This document shows positions 50,520 through 61,576 of a DNA stretch of 64,000 nucleotides, piece by piece; positions within the stretch are counted from its first letter, which is position 1, and the number at the start of each line of letters is the position of its first letter. The translations under genes were made by a program, and so were the position numbers. The notes below the pieces were generated by a model. It was given only the letters and a program-made list of their open reading frames with translations. It did not search any database and was not told the DNA's origin. The stretch covers positions 46,473 through 110,472 of the forward strand of contig QCJV01000003.1 of the NCBI GenBank assembly GCA_003215795.1, read 5' to 3'. The stretch comes from Prochlorococcus sp. AG-409-F19 (lineage in GTDB: Bacteria; Cyanobacteriota; Cyanobacteriia; PCC-6307; Cyanobiaceae).

Positions 50520-50540
50520 ATTGAAACCTGGCATAAAGGC

Positions 50541-51527
50541 GTGAAGTTCCATATACAGCAGGAGAGTGATATCCCTGCATCAACTCAACTTTATAACCAA
50601 ATCTGTTTTGCCATTGCAGCAAGGCATTTCCCACCAAGCCATAGGCTTCCAAGCACGCGGCAACTGGCAATGCAGACAGGTTTACACAGAAATACAATCA
50701 GCAAGGTTTATCGCCAATTAGAAACGGATGGAGTAGTTGAAGCAATAGCTGGGTCAGGCATTTATGTCCGAAATCAACAAAAAAAACGTGAGTCACAAAC
50801 TCCGAGCAACTTCAGAAGAAAAGAGATCACAGATTTAGATAACGAAGTGAGAAAAAGTGTAGATGAACTATTAAATGCTGGCTGCACTCTTCAACAAACA
50901 CGAGAGTTATTTATTAAAGAGATTGACTGGAGGCTTCGATGCGGAGCACGCGTCTTGGTAAGTACTCCTAGAGAAGATCTAGGTGCATCAATGTTAATTG
51001 CCGAAGAGCTTGAACCAAACCTTGATGTACCAGTTGAAGTAGTCCCTATGGAAGAACTTGAAGGAGTTTTGGAAAGCTCGAATATTGGCACCGTTGTGAC
51101 TAGTCGATATTTCTTGCAACCCCTAGAAGAAGTTGCGAAAAAGCATCGAGTTAGGGCCATTGCAGTTGACCTGAGTGATTTCAGTAAAGAGCTTTCAATG
51201 CTTAAAGAATTACGTCCTGGTAGTTGCGTTGGGATAGTTAGCATTAGCCCAGGCATCCTAAGAGCAGCTGAAGTTATATTGCACAGCATGAGGGGTAACG
51301 AGTTATTACTGATGACTGCCAATCCTGATATAGGAAGTCGCTTGCTAGCACTATTAAGAGCAGCGAATTATGTTTTATGTGATAGTCCTAGTCTTCCTTT
51401 GGTTGAGCACACCCTACGTCAAAATCGATCCCAACTAATTAGAATGCCTCAAGTACATTGTGCTGAAAAGTACTTGAGCGAATCTACCCTTGAAAGACTG
51501 CAAAAAGAAATCGGTCTCCTTAAATAA
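50541..51527 (+). CDS. GntR-family transcriptional regulator with unassigned C-terminal domain
   Basis: This protein has 328 residues. Residues 8-75 form a GntR winged helix, with PASTQLYNQICFAIAARHFP, LPSTRQLAMQTGLHRNTISK and VYRQLETDGVVEAI. The rest (about residues 110-328) is a two-part alpha/beta region with GARVLVSTPREDLGASMLIA and GSCVGIVSISPGILRAAE. It is not the UTRA, FCD or aminotransferase effector domain I know from GntR proteins. It may bind a small molecule. The start is GTG at 50541; no ATG is nearby. cysE follows after 21 bp on the same strand, so it may be co-transcribed. Confidence 0.85.
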   Translation: MKFHIQQESDIPASTQLYNQICFAIAARHFPPSHRLPSTRQLAMQTGLHRNTISKVYRQLETDGVVEAIAGSGIYVRNQQKKRESQTPSNFRRKEITDLDNEVRKSVDELLNAGCTLQQTRELFIKEIDWRLRCGARVLVSTPREDLGASMLIAEELEPNLDVPVEVVPMEELEGVLESSNIGTVVTSRYFLQPLEEVAKKHRVRAIAVDLSDFSKELSMLKELRPGSCVGIVSISPGILRAAEVILHSMRGNELLLMTANPDIGSRLLALLRAANYVLCDSPSLPLVEHTLRQNRSQLIRMPQVHCAEKYLSESTLERLQKEIGLLK

Positions 51528-51548
51528 CTCATTTATTCCTTTGAGCAA

Positions 51549-52295
51549 ATGCTAAAGGCTTTCTATTCAGACTTAGCAATCATACGTGAAAGAGATCCTG
51601 CAGCAAGAGGTCTTTTGGAGATTCTTCTTTGCTATCCAGGTTTCCAAGCGTTAACCCTTCACCGCATTAGTCATAAACTATGGAGAATTGGCTTGCCTCT
51701 TTTTCCCAGAATATTGAGCCAACTAAATCGATCATTAACTGGAATAGAAATTCATCCTGGTGCTCAAATAGGAAAAGGAGTTTTCATAGACCATGGGATG
51801 GGTGTAGTGATAGGCGAAACTACTGAAATTGGGAATCATTGCCTGCTATATCAAGGTGTAACCCTAGGGGGCACAGGGAAAAGTCATGGCAAAAGACATC
51901 CAACATTATCAGAAAATGTTGTGGTAGGTGCTGGGGCCAAAGTATTAGGAGCAATTACAGTTGGAGCTAACACTAGAATTGGTGCTGGATCAGTTGTAGT
52001 AAGAGATGTAGAAGCCAATAGCACAGTAGTAGGCGTACCTGGGAGAATTATTCATCAAAGTGGTGCTCGTATAAATCCTTTAGCTCATTCAGCACTGCCA
52101 GATGCTGAAGCTACTATAATCAGAAATCTTATGGAAAGAATTGACTCCTTAGAGAGTCAGGTACGCATCTTAAATAGCTGTCTTCAGGAAATTAGACAAG
52201 GTAATATTCCTAAAAAGATCTTCCCTGCAGAAGCGCAGAATCTTAAAGATAGAGAAATTATTGAATTTTTAGGTGATGATTTGCATGAAAATTAA
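51549..52295 (+). CDS. cysE: Serine O-acetyltransferase
   Basis: CysE makes O-acetylserine from serine and acetyl-CoA, the entry step to cysteine. It has the hexapeptide beta-helix (IHPGAQIGKGVFIDHGMGVV) and the loop LYQGVTLGGTGKSHGKRHPT that carries the catalytic histidine. Residues 1-60 match the family's helical N-terminus (FYSDLAIIRERDPAARG). A C-terminal extension of about 80 residues includes a coiled-coil-like segment (IIRNLMERIDSLESQVRIL). Length is 248 residues. It ends 10 bp from the convergent secA stop. Confidence 0.95.
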   Translation: MLKAFYSDLAIIRERDPAARGLLEILLCYPGFQALTLHRISHKLWRIGLPLFPRILSQLNRSLTGIEIHPGAQIGKGVFIDHGMGVVIGETTEIGNHCLLYQGVTLGGTGKSHGKRHPTLSENVVVGAGAKVLGAITVGANTRIGAGSVVVRDVEANSTVVGVPGRIIHQSGARINPLAHSALPDAEATIIRNLMERIDSLESQVRILNSCLQEIRQGNIPKKIFPAEAQNLKDREIIEFLGDDLHEN

Positions 52296-52305
52296 ATCAA
52301 ATTTA

Positions 52306-55140
52306 TTATTTATCTGAAGCAGCTGGTTGAAACATAAACATCGAGTAAATAACATTTCTTCTCATATTTGTCATCATTTCAAGAAACATATCATATCCTT
52401 CATTCTTATATTCAATAAGAGGATCTTTTTGGCCATAGCCTCTTAAACCAACCGACTCTCTTAATGCATCCATAGATTGCAAATGTTCACGCCATAAAGT
52501 ATCAATTTGCTGAAGAATGAAGAATCTTTCGGCCTCTCTCATCAGTCCTGGACGCTTCTCTTCAATTTGTGACTCTTTAATATCATAAGCATTGCGCAAT
52601 TGTTCTTGCAAAAATGCCTGGAGTTCATCAATATCCAACCCTTCAAGATCCTTAGGTTGTAAATCATTTAACAAATAAACAAATTCTTGGACTTTACCAA
52701 CTAATTGCTTAAGATCCCACTCTTCTGAAGGCAAATCCGAGTTAACATAAGCATAGACTATTTCCTTCATTGTTCTTTCTCCATAACCTATAACCTGCTT
52801 TTTCAAACCTATTCCTTCTAACACTCTCCGCCTTTCAGAATAAACAGCACGTCTTTGATTATTCATAACCTCATCATATTCAAAAACTTGTTTCCTTATA
52901 TCAAAATAATAAGTCTCTACTTTCTTCTGAGCACTTTCAAGAGAACGCGTAAGCATACCAGATTCAATTGGCATATCTTCATCGACTCTAAAAGCATTCA
53001 TTAAGGCAGCAACTCTTTCTCCTCCGAATATACGCAGCAAATTATCACCTAAAGATAAAAAGAAGCGAGTACTACCTAGGTCCCCTTGGCGACCAGCTCT
53101 TCCTCTTAGTTGATTATCTACCCTTCGAGATTCATGCCGTTCGGTTCCAATAACATGCAATCCTCCCACTTCACGAACATGAACTTCTTCCTGCTTGACA
53201 ACAACATCGTACTCAGCCTTAACCAATGCAATAGCTGATCTCAATGATTGAATCAAAGAATCATTAGTCGGAGCTTTTTCAGCAGCTGTAGAAATACGAT
53301 CTTCTAATTCTATAGAACTTAATGTCCTATCACCCCATTCTCTAATTAACTCTCGCTCTAAAGAAATAAGAACTTCTTCAGTTTCTTCCGTTAAGACACA
53401 AGGGAAAAGAGTCTCAGCGACACTTTTGTTCTTAGATACATTTGATCTTTTAGGTTTTGATTCATCAATTTCTTGACCAAAGCCAGAAGATGATCCCTTA
53501 GTTCTTTGGAGAGGAACAGGAGGTTTGTGCCCTTCTTCTGGTTTAACTAGCTTTGGTAACAATACCTCTCTAAGTTTTAAGCGTGCCATGTAATCACTAT
53601 TGCCACCAAGAATAATATCTGTTCCGCGACCAGCCATATTCGTTGCAATAGTCACTGCACCGGCTCGTCCAGCCTGAGCAACAATCTCAGCTTCTCTTTC
53701 AACATTTTCTGGTTTTGCATTTAAAAGGTTGTGAGGAACCTGCTGCTCAGAAAGTAAAGCACTTAAAACCTCACTCTTCTCAACACTTGTAGTACCAACT
53801 AAGACAGGTCTGCCCTGCTTATGAATCTCTACTATTTCATTAGCTACAGCTCTCCATTTAGCAACTTCAGTTTTAAAAACTTGATCTACCCAATCCTGTC
53901 TTGAACGTGGTCGATTAGTTGGGATTACAGTTGTTTCAAGCTTATAAGTTTTTTCAAATTCTACTTCTTCGGTTTTAGCAGTACCAGTCATACCTGCAAG
54001 TCGTGGGTATAAAAGAAAGAAATTCTGGTAAGTAATTGAGGCAAGTGTTTGAGTTTCAGGTTGAATGGAGAGTTCTTCTTTTGCTTCTATTGCTTGATGC
54101 TGTCCATCACTCCATCTTCTTCCTGGCATGACACGACCAGTAAATTCATCTACAATCACAGCTTCATCATTTCTAACAATGTAATTGACATCTTTAACAA
54201 ATAATTCTTTAGCCTTTAAAGCATTAGTTATATAATGAGCCCATGGATCTTGTGGATCAAATAGATCATTTACTTTTAATAAATCCTCAGCTTTAGCAAA
54301 GCCTTCATCAGTTAAAGTACATGTTCTTTGCTTTTCATCAACTTCATAATCTCCCTCTGGATCTATACCATCTTTACCCATCTCTGCTGCTCGTATTAAA
54401 GAAGACACAACTTGCGCTGCTTTCTGATATTTCTCCTGGGGACGCTCAACTTGTCCAGAAATAATTAAAGGCGTCCTAGCTTCATCTATCAAAATAGAGT
54501 CAACTTCATCAATGATACAAAATTGAAAATTCCTTTGGACAATTTCGTTGATATCACTAGCCATATTATCTCTTAAATAATCAAAACCAAGTTCAGAGTT
54601 AGTTGCATAAGTGATATCACACTCATAACTTTTACGTCTTTCTAACGGACTCATATCCTGTTGAATTAAGCCCACTGACAATCCTAAAAATCTATGGACT
54701 TGGCCCATCCATTCAGCATCTCTACGAGCCAAGTAATCATTAACAGTAACAACATGCACACCTCGACCTGTAAGAGCATTCAAATAGCTTGGCAATGTTG
54801 CTACCAATGTCTTACCTTCACCAGTTTTCATTTCAGCAATTTGTCCTTCATGCAATACCATTCCACCAATCAATTGGACATCAAAATGGCGCATCCCTAG
54901 AACCCTCTTACTCGCTTCTCTAACAACTGCAAAGGCTTCAGGGAGCAAATCATCCAAGCAATCTTGCAACAAATTCTCAGAAGTTTTTTCCAATCGGGTT
55001 CGAAAATCTACTGTTTTAGATCTCAATTCATCATCAGTTAAAGAGGTGATGTCCTCCTCCAGAAGATTGATATCAGTCAGAATTGGCTGATAGCGCTTCA
55101 GCTTGCGAGCATTTGGATCTCCCAGCAAAAGCTTGAGCAT
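52306..55140 (-). CDS. secA: Protein translocase ATPase SecA
   Basis: SecA pushes unfolded proteins through SecYEG into or across membranes; in cyanobacteria it serves both plasma and thylakoid membranes. Walker A lies in [16 protein letters not shown], with [19 protein letters not shown] before it. The DEVD-type box is [34 protein letters not shown] and [18 protein letters not shown] complete the motor. Its 944 residues are a little longer than E. coli's, and the C-terminus (FQPAASDK) lacks the zinc-binding tail. It starts with ATG at 55140. Confidence 0.98.
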   Translation of the reverse strand: MLKLLLGDPNARKLKRYQPILTDINLLEEDITSLTDDELRSKTVDFRTRLEKTSENLLQDCLDDLLPEAFAVVREASKRVLGMRHFDVQLIGGMVLHEGQIAEMKTGEGKTLVATLPSYLNALTGRGVHVVTVNDYLARRDAEWMGQVHRFLGLSVGLIQQDMSPLERRKSYECDITYATNSELGFDYLRDNMASDINEIVQRNFQFCIIDEVDSILIDEARTPLIISGQVERPQEKYQKAAQVVSSLIRAAEMGKDGIDPEGDYEVDEKQRTCTLTDEGFAKAEDLLKVNDLFDPQDPWAHYITNALKAKELFVKDVNYIVRNDEAVIVDEFTGRVMPGRRWSDGQHQAIEAKEELSIQPETQTLASITYQNFFLLYPRLAGMTGTAKTEEVEFEKTYKLETTVIPTNRPRSRQDWVDQVFKTEVAKWRAVANEIVEIHKQGRPVLVGTTSVEKSEVLSALLSEQQVPHNLLNAKPENVEREAEIVAQAGRAGAVTIATNMAGRGTDIILGGNSDYMARLKLREVLLPKLVKPEEGHKPPVPLQRTKGSSSGFGQEIDESKPKRSNVSKNKSVAETLFPCVLTEETEEVLISLERELIREWGDRTLSSIELEDRISTAAEKAPTNDSLIQSLRSAIALVKAEYDVVVKQEEVHVREVGGLHVIGTERHESRRVDNQLRGRAGRQGDLGSTRFFLSLGDNLLRIFGGERVAALMNAFRVDEDMPIESGMLTRSLESAQKKVETYYFDIRKQVFEYDEVMNNQRRAVYSERRRVLEGIGLKKQVIGYGERTMKEIVYAYVNSDLPSEEWDLKQLVGKVQEFVYLLNDLQPKDLEGLDIDELQAFLQEQLRNAYDIKESQIEEKRPGLMREAERFFILQQIDTLWREHLQSMDALRESVGLRGYGQKDPLIEYKNEGYDMFLEMMTNMRRNVIYSMFMFQPAASDK

Positions 55141-55220
55141 AATAATTACAACAAATACAAAGACCTTTTCAGCCTAACTACCAATAGACCTAGAAGGCAC
55201 TAAAGGATTAAGCGCTATAA

Positions 55221-55736
55221 ATGAAATATATAAATCTCTTTAATCCTAAATGCCTAAAATCAGATGATGATGTTTTCAAAATGCAAGGTTTAAAGCTTAT
55301 TAAGCACGCACCAGGAGCACCTGGGCTGCGTTTATTTGGCCTTGGACCAAACTATTTACCTTCAAAAGGATTATCAAAATTAAAGCTTTTATTTGATCAA
55401 CATGCCTTCTGGGCTAAAAATAGAGACTACAAATATATTCGACATTTGTTAGCAGGAAGCACAGTTGTTATTTCACTTTGGAAAAACGGTGAAGTCATCG
55501 GGTTTGGAAGAGCAACTAGCGATGGAATCTATAGAGCAGTTTTGTGGGACATCATTGTTGCCGATGAATTACAAAGACAAGGCCTAGGTAGCAAAGTTGT
55601 AGAAGCTCTTCTAGAGAGTCCAAAGATCAACAAAGTAGAAAAAGTTTATCTGATGACAACATATAGCTCAGAGTTTTATAAGCAACTTGGATTTAAAGAC
55701 TGTGCCAAGCAAAATTTATTAATTAGATCATCATAA
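55221..55736 (+). CDS. GNAT-family N-acetyltransferase
   Basis: This GNAT protein has 171 residues. The acetyl-CoA loop is ELQRQGLGSKVVEALLE, the R/Q-x2-G-x-G/A form. VIGFGRATSDGIYRAVLWDI and FYKQLGFKD are further conserved parts. The first half (LFDQHAFWAKNRDYKYIRHLL) resembles plastid GNAT proteins, such as the NSI/ycf52 type, as far as I can recall. The target (amine, N-terminus or small molecule) is unknown. It starts with ATG at 55221, and secA diverges from it. A gap of about 270 bp without genes follows. Confidence 0.85.
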   Translation: MKYINLFNPKCLKSDDDVFKMQGLKLIKHAPGAPGLRLFGLGPNYLPSKGLSKLKLLFDQHAFWAKNRDYKYIRHLLAGSTVVISLWKNGEVIGFGRATSDGIYRAVLWDIIVADELQRQGLGSKVVEALLESPKINKVEKVYLMTTYSSEFYKQLGFKDCAKQNLLIRSS

Positions 55737-56005
55737 GATTTGTAGAAACGCTCAATAGAAATGATATTAAAAAGAGAACTTTTGGAAAGCTGTTGAACCT
55801 ATCAGCTAAAGCTGAGGTATTAGCTGCAACAATGTCCTCAACCTCAACATTTATATCTGAATAAATCCCTTGATCTAAAAATAAAGAATATATCAAGCAA
55901 GTTGGGACACAAACTGCCTGAATTCACAGCCCCAAACCTTTAGATGTTTTTTGCTCAAGAAACTAGGCAAAATAAAGGCCCTGATTCTTAGAGGCCTGTT
56001 GAAAA

Positions 56006-56076
56006 GCGGATGAAGAGATTCGAACTCTCGACCCTCTCCTTGGCAAGGAGATGCTCTACCACTGAGCTACATCCGC
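56006..56076 (-). tRNA. tRNA-Gly (GCC)
   Basis: The minus strand gives a 71-nt cloverleaf. The acceptor stem is GCGGATG/CATCCGC, and the D arm GCTC/GAGC is typical. The anticodon stem TCTCC/GGAGA encloses the loop TTGCCAA, so the anticodon is GCC, reading GGC and GGT glycine codons. The T loop is TTCGAAT. The CCA end is not encoded. It lies in the non-coding region between the GNAT gene and ribH. Confidence 0.97.
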
Positions 56077-56164
56077 AAAAAGAAAAACTTTTTCTTTTTA
56101 TCCAAGCAGCATGACGTAAAAAAGGGACCTCGGTCAATAAATTCTTCTAATTGACACGGGTTGA

Positions 56165-56641
56165 TTAATTCAATGAATTCATCAAAGAACCCATTTCAAG
56201 AGCTTGCAAAGCAAAACTCCAACCAAGATTGCTCTTCACACCTGCTCTTTCCAAAGCTTGTTGCATGGTATCAGTTGTGAGTACTCCAAAAATAATTGGT
56301 ACGCCAGTTTCTCTTGATACTGCTGCTATTCCTTTACTCGATTCATTTATAACAACATCAAAATGAGGAGTATCTCCTCTAATTACTGCCCCAAGGGTAA
56401 TTAAAACTTGGTATCGTCCAGTTCTTGCCAAAGCTTGGGAAACCAATGGAAGCTCCAAAGAACCTGGAACCCAAGCCACATCTAATTGAGAACTGGTTTC
56501 TGAAGTATCAATCCCATGACGCTTTAAGCAATCTAGACAACCAGTTAAAAGTTTATTTGTTACCAAATCGTTAAAGCGAGCTACAACGATGGCCACTTTT
56601 AAATTAGACGCATTTGTAAAGCGTCCTTCAATGGAAACCAT
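56165..56641 (-). CDS. ribH: 6,7-dimethyl-8-ribityllumazine synthase
   Basis: RibH joins 5-amino-6-ribitylaminouracil and dihydroxybutanone phosphate to form lumazine, the precursor of riboflavin. It forms large hollow assemblies. [13 protein letters not shown] near the N-terminus and the characteristic [21 protein letters not shown] are present. The length of 158 residues is normal. It starts with ATG at 56641, downstream of psbZ on the same strand with a 54-bp gap. Confidence 0.97.
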   Translation of the reverse strand: MVSIEGRFTNASNLKVAIVVARFNDLVTNKLLTGCLDCLKRHGIDTSETSSQLDVAWVPGSLELPLVSQALARTGRYQVLITLGAVIRGDTPHFDVVINESSKGIAAVSRETGVPIIFGVLTTDTMQQALERAGVKSNLGWSFALQALEMGSLMNSLN

Positions 56642-56695
56642 TAGTTAATCGCAAAATTCCCTATATACCCACCATCGCATGCAACGTGTTCAGTT

Positions 56696-56893
56696 TCAAA
56701 CAAAAGAGCTAAGAAGACCATTCAGTAATACTAAATGGAACCAAACTCCACCAATGATCTCAATTTTTTTGATCTCAGGGTTACGGCGATCACTTCGGTC
56801 AGACTGTGTCATGTAAAGCACAGGAACGCCGATAACTAATAATAAAGAGCAAAACAGAAGTGCTTCAACAGCAACTGAATTAATTAAATGCAT
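56696..56893 (-). CDS. psbZ: Photosystem II protein Z
   Basis: PsbZ (Ycf9) is a small membrane subunit of photosystem II, near the interface with antenna proteins. The 65 residues have two hydrophobic helices (AVEALLFCSLLLVIGVPVLY and GGVWFHLVLLNGLLSSFV) joined by a polar loop with SDRSDRRNPEIKK. This arrangement is diagnostic. It starts with ATG at 56893. The upstream 163 bp separate it from divergent mutS. Confidence 0.95.
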   Translation of the reverse strand: MHLINSVAVEALLFCSLLLVIGVPVLYMTQSDRSDRRNPEIKKIEIIGGVWFHLVLLNGLLSSFV

Positions 56894-57056
56894 GGGAACC
56901 GGAGCAATGGAGCAACGAGAGCTTTCTTAATTCACATAATTGTCACATGAGAAACGACATTTTGTACAAAGATGACAAGGGTTGTCGTGAGGCTTCACAT
57001 CCAAAAGTAAAAAACCGCTTTAACATGCCAACAAACAACTGGGCAGAAAACTATCT

Positions 57057-59804
57057 ATGACGCCCGAAAGTAAGCCTTTACAAGGGAGTTTGTTTAAAGA
57101 AGCTGATGCAAAACTAGCAAGCCCAAACTCGTTACAAAAGTCACAAACCCTTGAAAATTCAGAACTAAATGACGAAGCCCTCACGAAAGATGCTCAACAA
57201 AGACCAAGAAGAAAAAAAAGTAACACAAAAGAAAATAACCATGACTTAAAAAAGCAAGAATCTAATTCAAATGAAAATCAGCCTTCATGGTCTCATCACA
57301 GTTTGGTTGATAAAAATAAGTTAACACCTGTTCTAAGACATTATGTAGACCTAAAAGAGCAGAATCCTGGGAGGACCTTGCTCTATAGACTGGGAGACTT
57401 TTTTGAATGTTTTTTTGAAGATGCAATAAATTTGTCTCAATTATTAGAATTGACTCTCACCGGGAAAGAAGCTGGGAAAGGCATAGGCAGAGTCCCAATG
57501 GCTGGAATACCTCATCATGCTGCAACTCGTTATTGTTCAACACTGATCCAAAAAGGGCTTTCTATAGCTATCTGTGATCAACTTGAAAATGTTCAAGACA
57601 AAGAAGGAAAACTACTCAAAAGAGGTATTACAAGGATACTTACTCCTGGAACAGTCCTTGAAGAAGGAATGCTTTTAGCAAAAAAAAATAACTGGTTAGC
57701 AGCAATATTAATTACTAGAACTGAAAACCAGTCTTCTTACAACTGGGGTTTAGCTAAAGCTGATATAAGTACTGGTGAATTTAAAATCCAAGAAGGTAAT
57801 GGTATTAATTCTCTTGAACAAGAGTTATTAAATATTGAAGCCTCAGAAATAATCTGTGAAGAGTTAGATCAGGATATCTATGAACTATGGAAATCTAAGC
57901 GAATCAACATTACAAAGCAGTCTAAGACTTCCTTTAGTCTTCCCGAAGCAAAAGCAGTTCTTCAAAAGAATTACCAACTTAAAACAATTGATGGCTTGGG
58001 CATAAGTGAGTTTGAATTAGCTGTTAGAGCATCAGGAGGACTCTTAAGTTACCTAAATGAAACTAATCCAATAGTAGAAACAGGACCTAAGAAAAATAAA
58101 ACTTCTATTTTAAAACTTGAATTTCCTAAAGTAGATTTTTCTAATGACACATTAATCATTGATGCACAAACTAGGAGAAATCTTGAAATTACAAAAACAC
58201 AACGAGATGGCCAATTTCAGGGTTCTCTTTTATGGGCAATTGATAGAACGCTAACAGCAATGGGAGGGAGATGTTTACGTAGATGGATAGAAAAACCTCT
58301 GATTGATGCAAAGCAAATCGTTGAAAGGCAAAATGTAGTGAGTTTCCTCGTTCAACAAAGGTCTCTTAGGAAAAGATTACGTAACTTATTGAGAGCAATG
58401 GGAGATCTTGAACGGCTATCTGGGCGAGCAAGTGCAGGGCAAGCTGGAGCAAGAGAACTTGTAGCAATTGCAGACAGCTTGCTAAGAATTCCTCAATTAT
58501 CAGCAAATCTGCAGAATGTTCCAGTTGGACTTCCAAAATGGTTCAAAGAACTTCAAAATATCAACCCAGATCTTATAAAGCTAGCATCAACAATTAAAGA
58601 TAAATTAATAGATAATCCTCCACTAAGTATTACTGATGGAAATCTAATACATGATGGAGTGGATCCAATTCTTGATGGCCTCAGAAATCAACTAGAAGAT
58701 CAAGATGAATGGCTAAAAGAGCAAGAACAAAAAGAAAGGGAAGCAAGTGGAAATAATAATCTAAAACTTCAAAACCATAGAACTTTTGGCTACTTTCTAG
58801 CAGTAAGCAAATCAAAATCTCTTGAAGTACCATCTCATTGGATAAGAAGGCAAACTTTAGCAAATGAAGAAAGATTTATCACACCTGATTTAAAAGCAAG
58901 AGAAGGTAAGATCTTTCAACTAAAAGTGAGATCTTCAAATCGTGAATATGAATTATTTTGTGATCTTCGAGGAATAGTTGGTAATTATGCAACTATGATT
59001 AGAAAAACTGCACGAGCAGTTGCAGGCTTAGATGCACTGCTAGGATTAGGAGAGTTAGCAGCTACTAATAACTATTGTGCACCAGAAATCTTAAATAAAG
59101 TCGATGGTAAAAGTCCAAGGAAAATTAAATTAAAGTCTTCTAGACATCCAGTCGTTGAACAAATTCTAGTAGAAGAAAGCTTTGAACCTAATGATATAGA
59201 TCTCGGTGATAAAAAAGACATGATAATTCTTACAGGCCCTAATGCAAGTGGTAAAAGTTGCTATTTACGTCAGATTGGATTAATTCAATTACTTGCACAA
59301 ACTGGTAGTTGGGTTCCAGCAGAAGAAGCCTCATTAAGTATAGCTGACAGAATATTTACTAGAGTGGGAGCAGTGGATGATTTAGCTGCAGGACAGTCAA
59401 CGTTTATGGTAGAAATGACTGAAACTGCTTATATATTAAACCAAGCGACAAGATATTCGGTAGTTCTTTTAGATGAAATTGGTCGAGGCACGTCTACATT
59501 TGATGGACTTTCAATAGCATGGTCAGTTAGTGAATTCCTTGCAACTAGTATTAAGAGTCGAACAATATTTGCAACTCATTATCACGAATTAAATGAACTT
59601 TCTAAAGAAATTAAGAATATAGAGAACTTTCAAGTCTTGGTAAAAGAAACAGGGGACACTATATCTTTCCTTCACAAAGTAGTTCCTGGTGGTGCAAATA
59701 GAAGCTATGGAATTGAAGCTGCTCGTTTAGCAGGTGTTCCTGAAGCGGTTATCAATAATGCAAAAAAAATTCTTCACCGTCTTGAACAAAAGCATGAATC
59801 TTAA
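57057..59804 (+). CDS. mutS: DNA mismatch repair protein MutS
   Basis: MutS recognises mismatches and starts repair. The mismatch-binding Phe-x-Glu is in [12 protein letters not shown], about 80 residues later than in E. coli because of a polar N-terminal extension. The ATPase domain has [16 protein letters not shown] (Walker A), [19 protein letters not shown] (Walker B and ABC signature) and FATHYHEL. The extension begins with [13 protein letters not shown] fits the beta-clamp binding pattern QxxLF. The C-terminus stops soon after the helix-turn-helix ([19 protein letters not shown]) and has no second such motif. Length 915. It starts with ATG at 57057. Confidence 0.97.
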   Translation: MTPESKPLQGSLFKEADAKLASPNSLQKSQTLENSELNDEALTKDAQQRPRRKKSNTKENNHDLKKQESNSNENQPSWSHHSLVDKNKLTPVLRHYVDLKEQNPGRTLLYRLGDFFECFFEDAINLSQLLELTLTGKEAGKGIGRVPMAGIPHHAATRYCSTLIQKGLSIAICDQLENVQDKEGKLLKRGITRILTPGTVLEEGMLLAKKNNWLAAILITRTENQSSYNWGLAKADISTGEFKIQEGNGINSLEQELLNIEASEIICEELDQDIYELWKSKRINITKQSKTSFSLPEAKAVLQKNYQLKTIDGLGISEFELAVRASGGLLSYLNETNPIVETGPKKNKTSILKLEFPKVDFSNDTLIIDAQTRRNLEITKTQRDGQFQGSLLWAIDRTLTAMGGRCLRRWIEKPLIDAKQIVERQNVVSFLVQQRSLRKRLRNLLRAMGDLERLSGRASAGQAGARELVAIADSLLRIPQLSANLQNVPVGLPKWFKELQNINPDLIKLASTIKDKLIDNPPLSITDGNLIHDGVDPILDGLRNQLEDQDEWLKEQEQKEREASGNNNLKLQNHRTFGYFLAVSKSKSLEVPSHWIRRQTLANEERFITPDLKAREGKIFQLKVRSSNREYELFCDLRGIVGNYATMIRKTARAVAGLDALLGLGELAATNNYCAPEILNKVDGKSPRKIKLKSSRHPVVEQILVEESFEPNDIDLGDKKDMIILTGPNASGKSCYLRQIGLIQLLAQTGSWVPAEEASLSIADRIFTRVGAVDDLAAGQSTFMVEMTETAYILNQATRYSVVLLDEIGRGTSTFDGLSIAWSVSEFLATSIKSRTIFATHYHELNELSKEIKNIENFQVLVKETGDTISFLHKVVPGGANRSYGIEAARLAGVPEAVINNAKKILHRLEQKHES

Positions 59805-59830
59805 TTATTATTCACCCAGGAAATTTAACG

Positions 59831-60463
59831 CTATTTAATTACAGAAGCTCTTAATAACGCATTTACTGTTGCAGCTGCCATAGCAGCTCCGCCTCTATGA
59901 CCATCAATTCTTATATGTGGCAAATCAGTTTGAGCCAAAATACTCTTACTTTCAAGGACTCTAATAAAACCAACAGGCATACCAATAATCAAGCTAGGTT
60001 CAATAGCTCCTTGAGAAATTAAGTCCAACAAGACTTCTAAAGCTTTTGGCGCACTGCCAAATAAAGCTAAAGGTTTATTGTTATTCGAACACTTACCTGT
60101 TAGATCAATCCAAGCATTTTTGATACCTATAGCTGTACGAGTTAATCCTTCTTGATCTCCAGTTGGAACCCAATCTAGAACACATTGAACAGATGATTGC
60201 AATGTACGTGCTGCCATTGGTGTTATAGCAGCAGCAGCCATATGTGTATCCGTCAATATACTAGCGCCAGATTTCAAAGCAGAAAGGCCTATATGACATG
60301 CATTAGGAGAAAATCTCAAGTATTCTTGAATAGAGAAATCACCACTTGAATGAATTAATCTCTCAAGCACTTGTTGCTCTAAGTCATTCAATTCTGGACA
60401 ATGAAGTCTGGAACGAATATATTGAAGACTTTCAGAAAAAATTGGGTGATCAATTCCAGTCAC
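59831..60463 (-). CDS. cobH: Precorrin-8X methylmutase
   Basis: CobH/CbiC moves a methyl group to turn precorrin-8X into hydrogenobyrinic acid in cobalamin synthesis. The protein of 210 residues has HPIFSESLQYIRSRL at the N-terminus, SGASILTDTHMAAAAI in the active-site region, and IIGMPVGFIRVLESK and DGHRGGAAMAAATVNALL near the end; all fit the family. It starts with GTG at 60463; no ATG is in frame nearby. It is convergent with mutS and diverges from holA. Confidence 0.93.
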   Translation of the reverse strand: MTGIDHPIFSESLQYIRSRLHCPELNDLEQQVLERLIHSSGDFSIQEYLRFSPNACHIGLSALKSGASILTDTHMAAAAITPMAARTLQSSVQCVLDWVPTGDQEGLTRTAIGIKNAWIDLTGKCSNNNKPLALFGSAPKALEVLLDLISQGAIEPSLIIGMPVGFIRVLESKSILAQTDLPHIRIDGHRGGAAMAAATVNALLRASVIK

Positions 60464-60526
60464 TGTTTCTATATGCAGTGTAATTATTTAAGGGATGATT
60501 TATAAAGAAACACCAATCGACTCAAG

Positions 60527-61525
60527 ATGCCAATTCATTTACTTTGGGGAGATGATATTGGTGCAATTGATAGATCATTAAATGCCTTCATTAATCAAGC
60601 CCTAGATCCTAATTGGATAAGTATCAACCTTACTCGCTTAGATGGTCAAAGTCATGAACAAGCTCTCCAATCTCTTGTAGAGGTGCGTACACCTCCATTT
60701 GGAAGTGGACATCGTGTAATTATTCTGAAAAACAGTCCATTTTGCAATGGATGTTCCTCATTGCTATCAAGTCAATTTGAAAACATCTTGGACTTAATTC
60801 CAAAAACAAGTCATCTGATGCTAGTTAGTAAAAATAAACCCGATGGCAGATTAAAGACAACAAAGTTAATCAATCAATTAATCAAGGTTAAGAAAGCATT
60901 TGAAAAAAAATTTTTGCTGCCTGCTATATGGGACGAAATTGGCCAAAAAAAATTAATCCAAAGAACAGCTGATGAAATGAATATTGAGATTGAAGAGCAT
61001 GCAATTTATCCTCTTGTAGAAGCAATAGGCAGTGATAGCCAACGGCTAGTATTAGAACTAGAAAAGCTAATTTTACTAGAAGAAACAAAAAGCAAGGAAC
61101 AAGACATTGGAAGACTTGTAATTAGCCAAGAAACGGTAAATGAGCTCTGTCAAAGTATTACTAGTAACTCTATAGAGATTGGTTCATATATACTTTCAAG
61201 CGAATTGGGAAAGGCTATTACTAGAATTGATTCACTTATAAATCAAGGAGAGCCTGCCTTAAGAATACTGGCTAGCCTAACTACTCAAATTAGAGGTTGG
61301 CTATGGGTCAGTCTTCTCGAACAAGATGGGCAGAAAGAAATTGGTTTTGTTGCAAAACAAGCAGGAATAGCAAACCCAAAAAGAATTTATGTAATTCGAA
61401 AGCAAATACGAGGAAAATCGCCTTCATTCTTCATTAATCTTCTAAAGAAAGTGTTGGAAATCGAGATCCTACTTAAAAAAGGAACAGCCCCTAAAAATGC
61501 ATTTAGAGATTGTCTACTAACATAA
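60527..61525 (+). CDS. holA: DNA polymerase III delta subunit
   Basis: This is the HolA-type clamp-loader delta subunit, 332 residues. It starts MPIHLLWGDDIGAIDRSLN and has the three-domain layout. Domain I includes VEVRTPPFGSGHRVIILKN. Later DSLINQGEPALRILASLTTQ and LLKKGTAPKNAFRDCLLT match the collar region. The delta subunit opens the sliding clamp. The clamp loader proteins are divergent, so this rests on the domain pattern and the C-terminal segment. It starts with ATG; lysC follows on the same strand after 51 bp. Confidence 0.93.
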   Translation: MPIHLLWGDDIGAIDRSLNAFINQALDPNWISINLTRLDGQSHEQALQSLVEVRTPPFGSGHRVIILKNSPFCNGCSSLLSSQFENILDLIPKTSHLMLVSKNKPDGRLKTTKLINQLIKVKKAFEKKFLLPAIWDEIGQKKLIQRTADEMNIEIEEHAIYPLVEAIGSDSQRLVLELEKLILLEETKSKEQDIGRLVISQETVNELCQSITSNSIEIGSYILSSELGKAITRIDSLINQGEPALRILASLTTQIRGWLWVSLLEQDGQKEIGFVAKQAGIANPKRIYVIRKQIRGKSPSFFINLLKKVLEIEILLKKGTAPKNAFRDCLLT

Positions 61526-61576
61526 GCAGAGCCTAATGGCTATTCATCAAATAATCCAATCTCAGAAACCATTTAA

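Noticed and set aside
56077-56099. AT-only hairpin AAAAAGAAAAA/TTTTTCTTTTT as a terminator of ribH
   Set aside because: The stem has almost no GC and such runs occur by chance in this genome.
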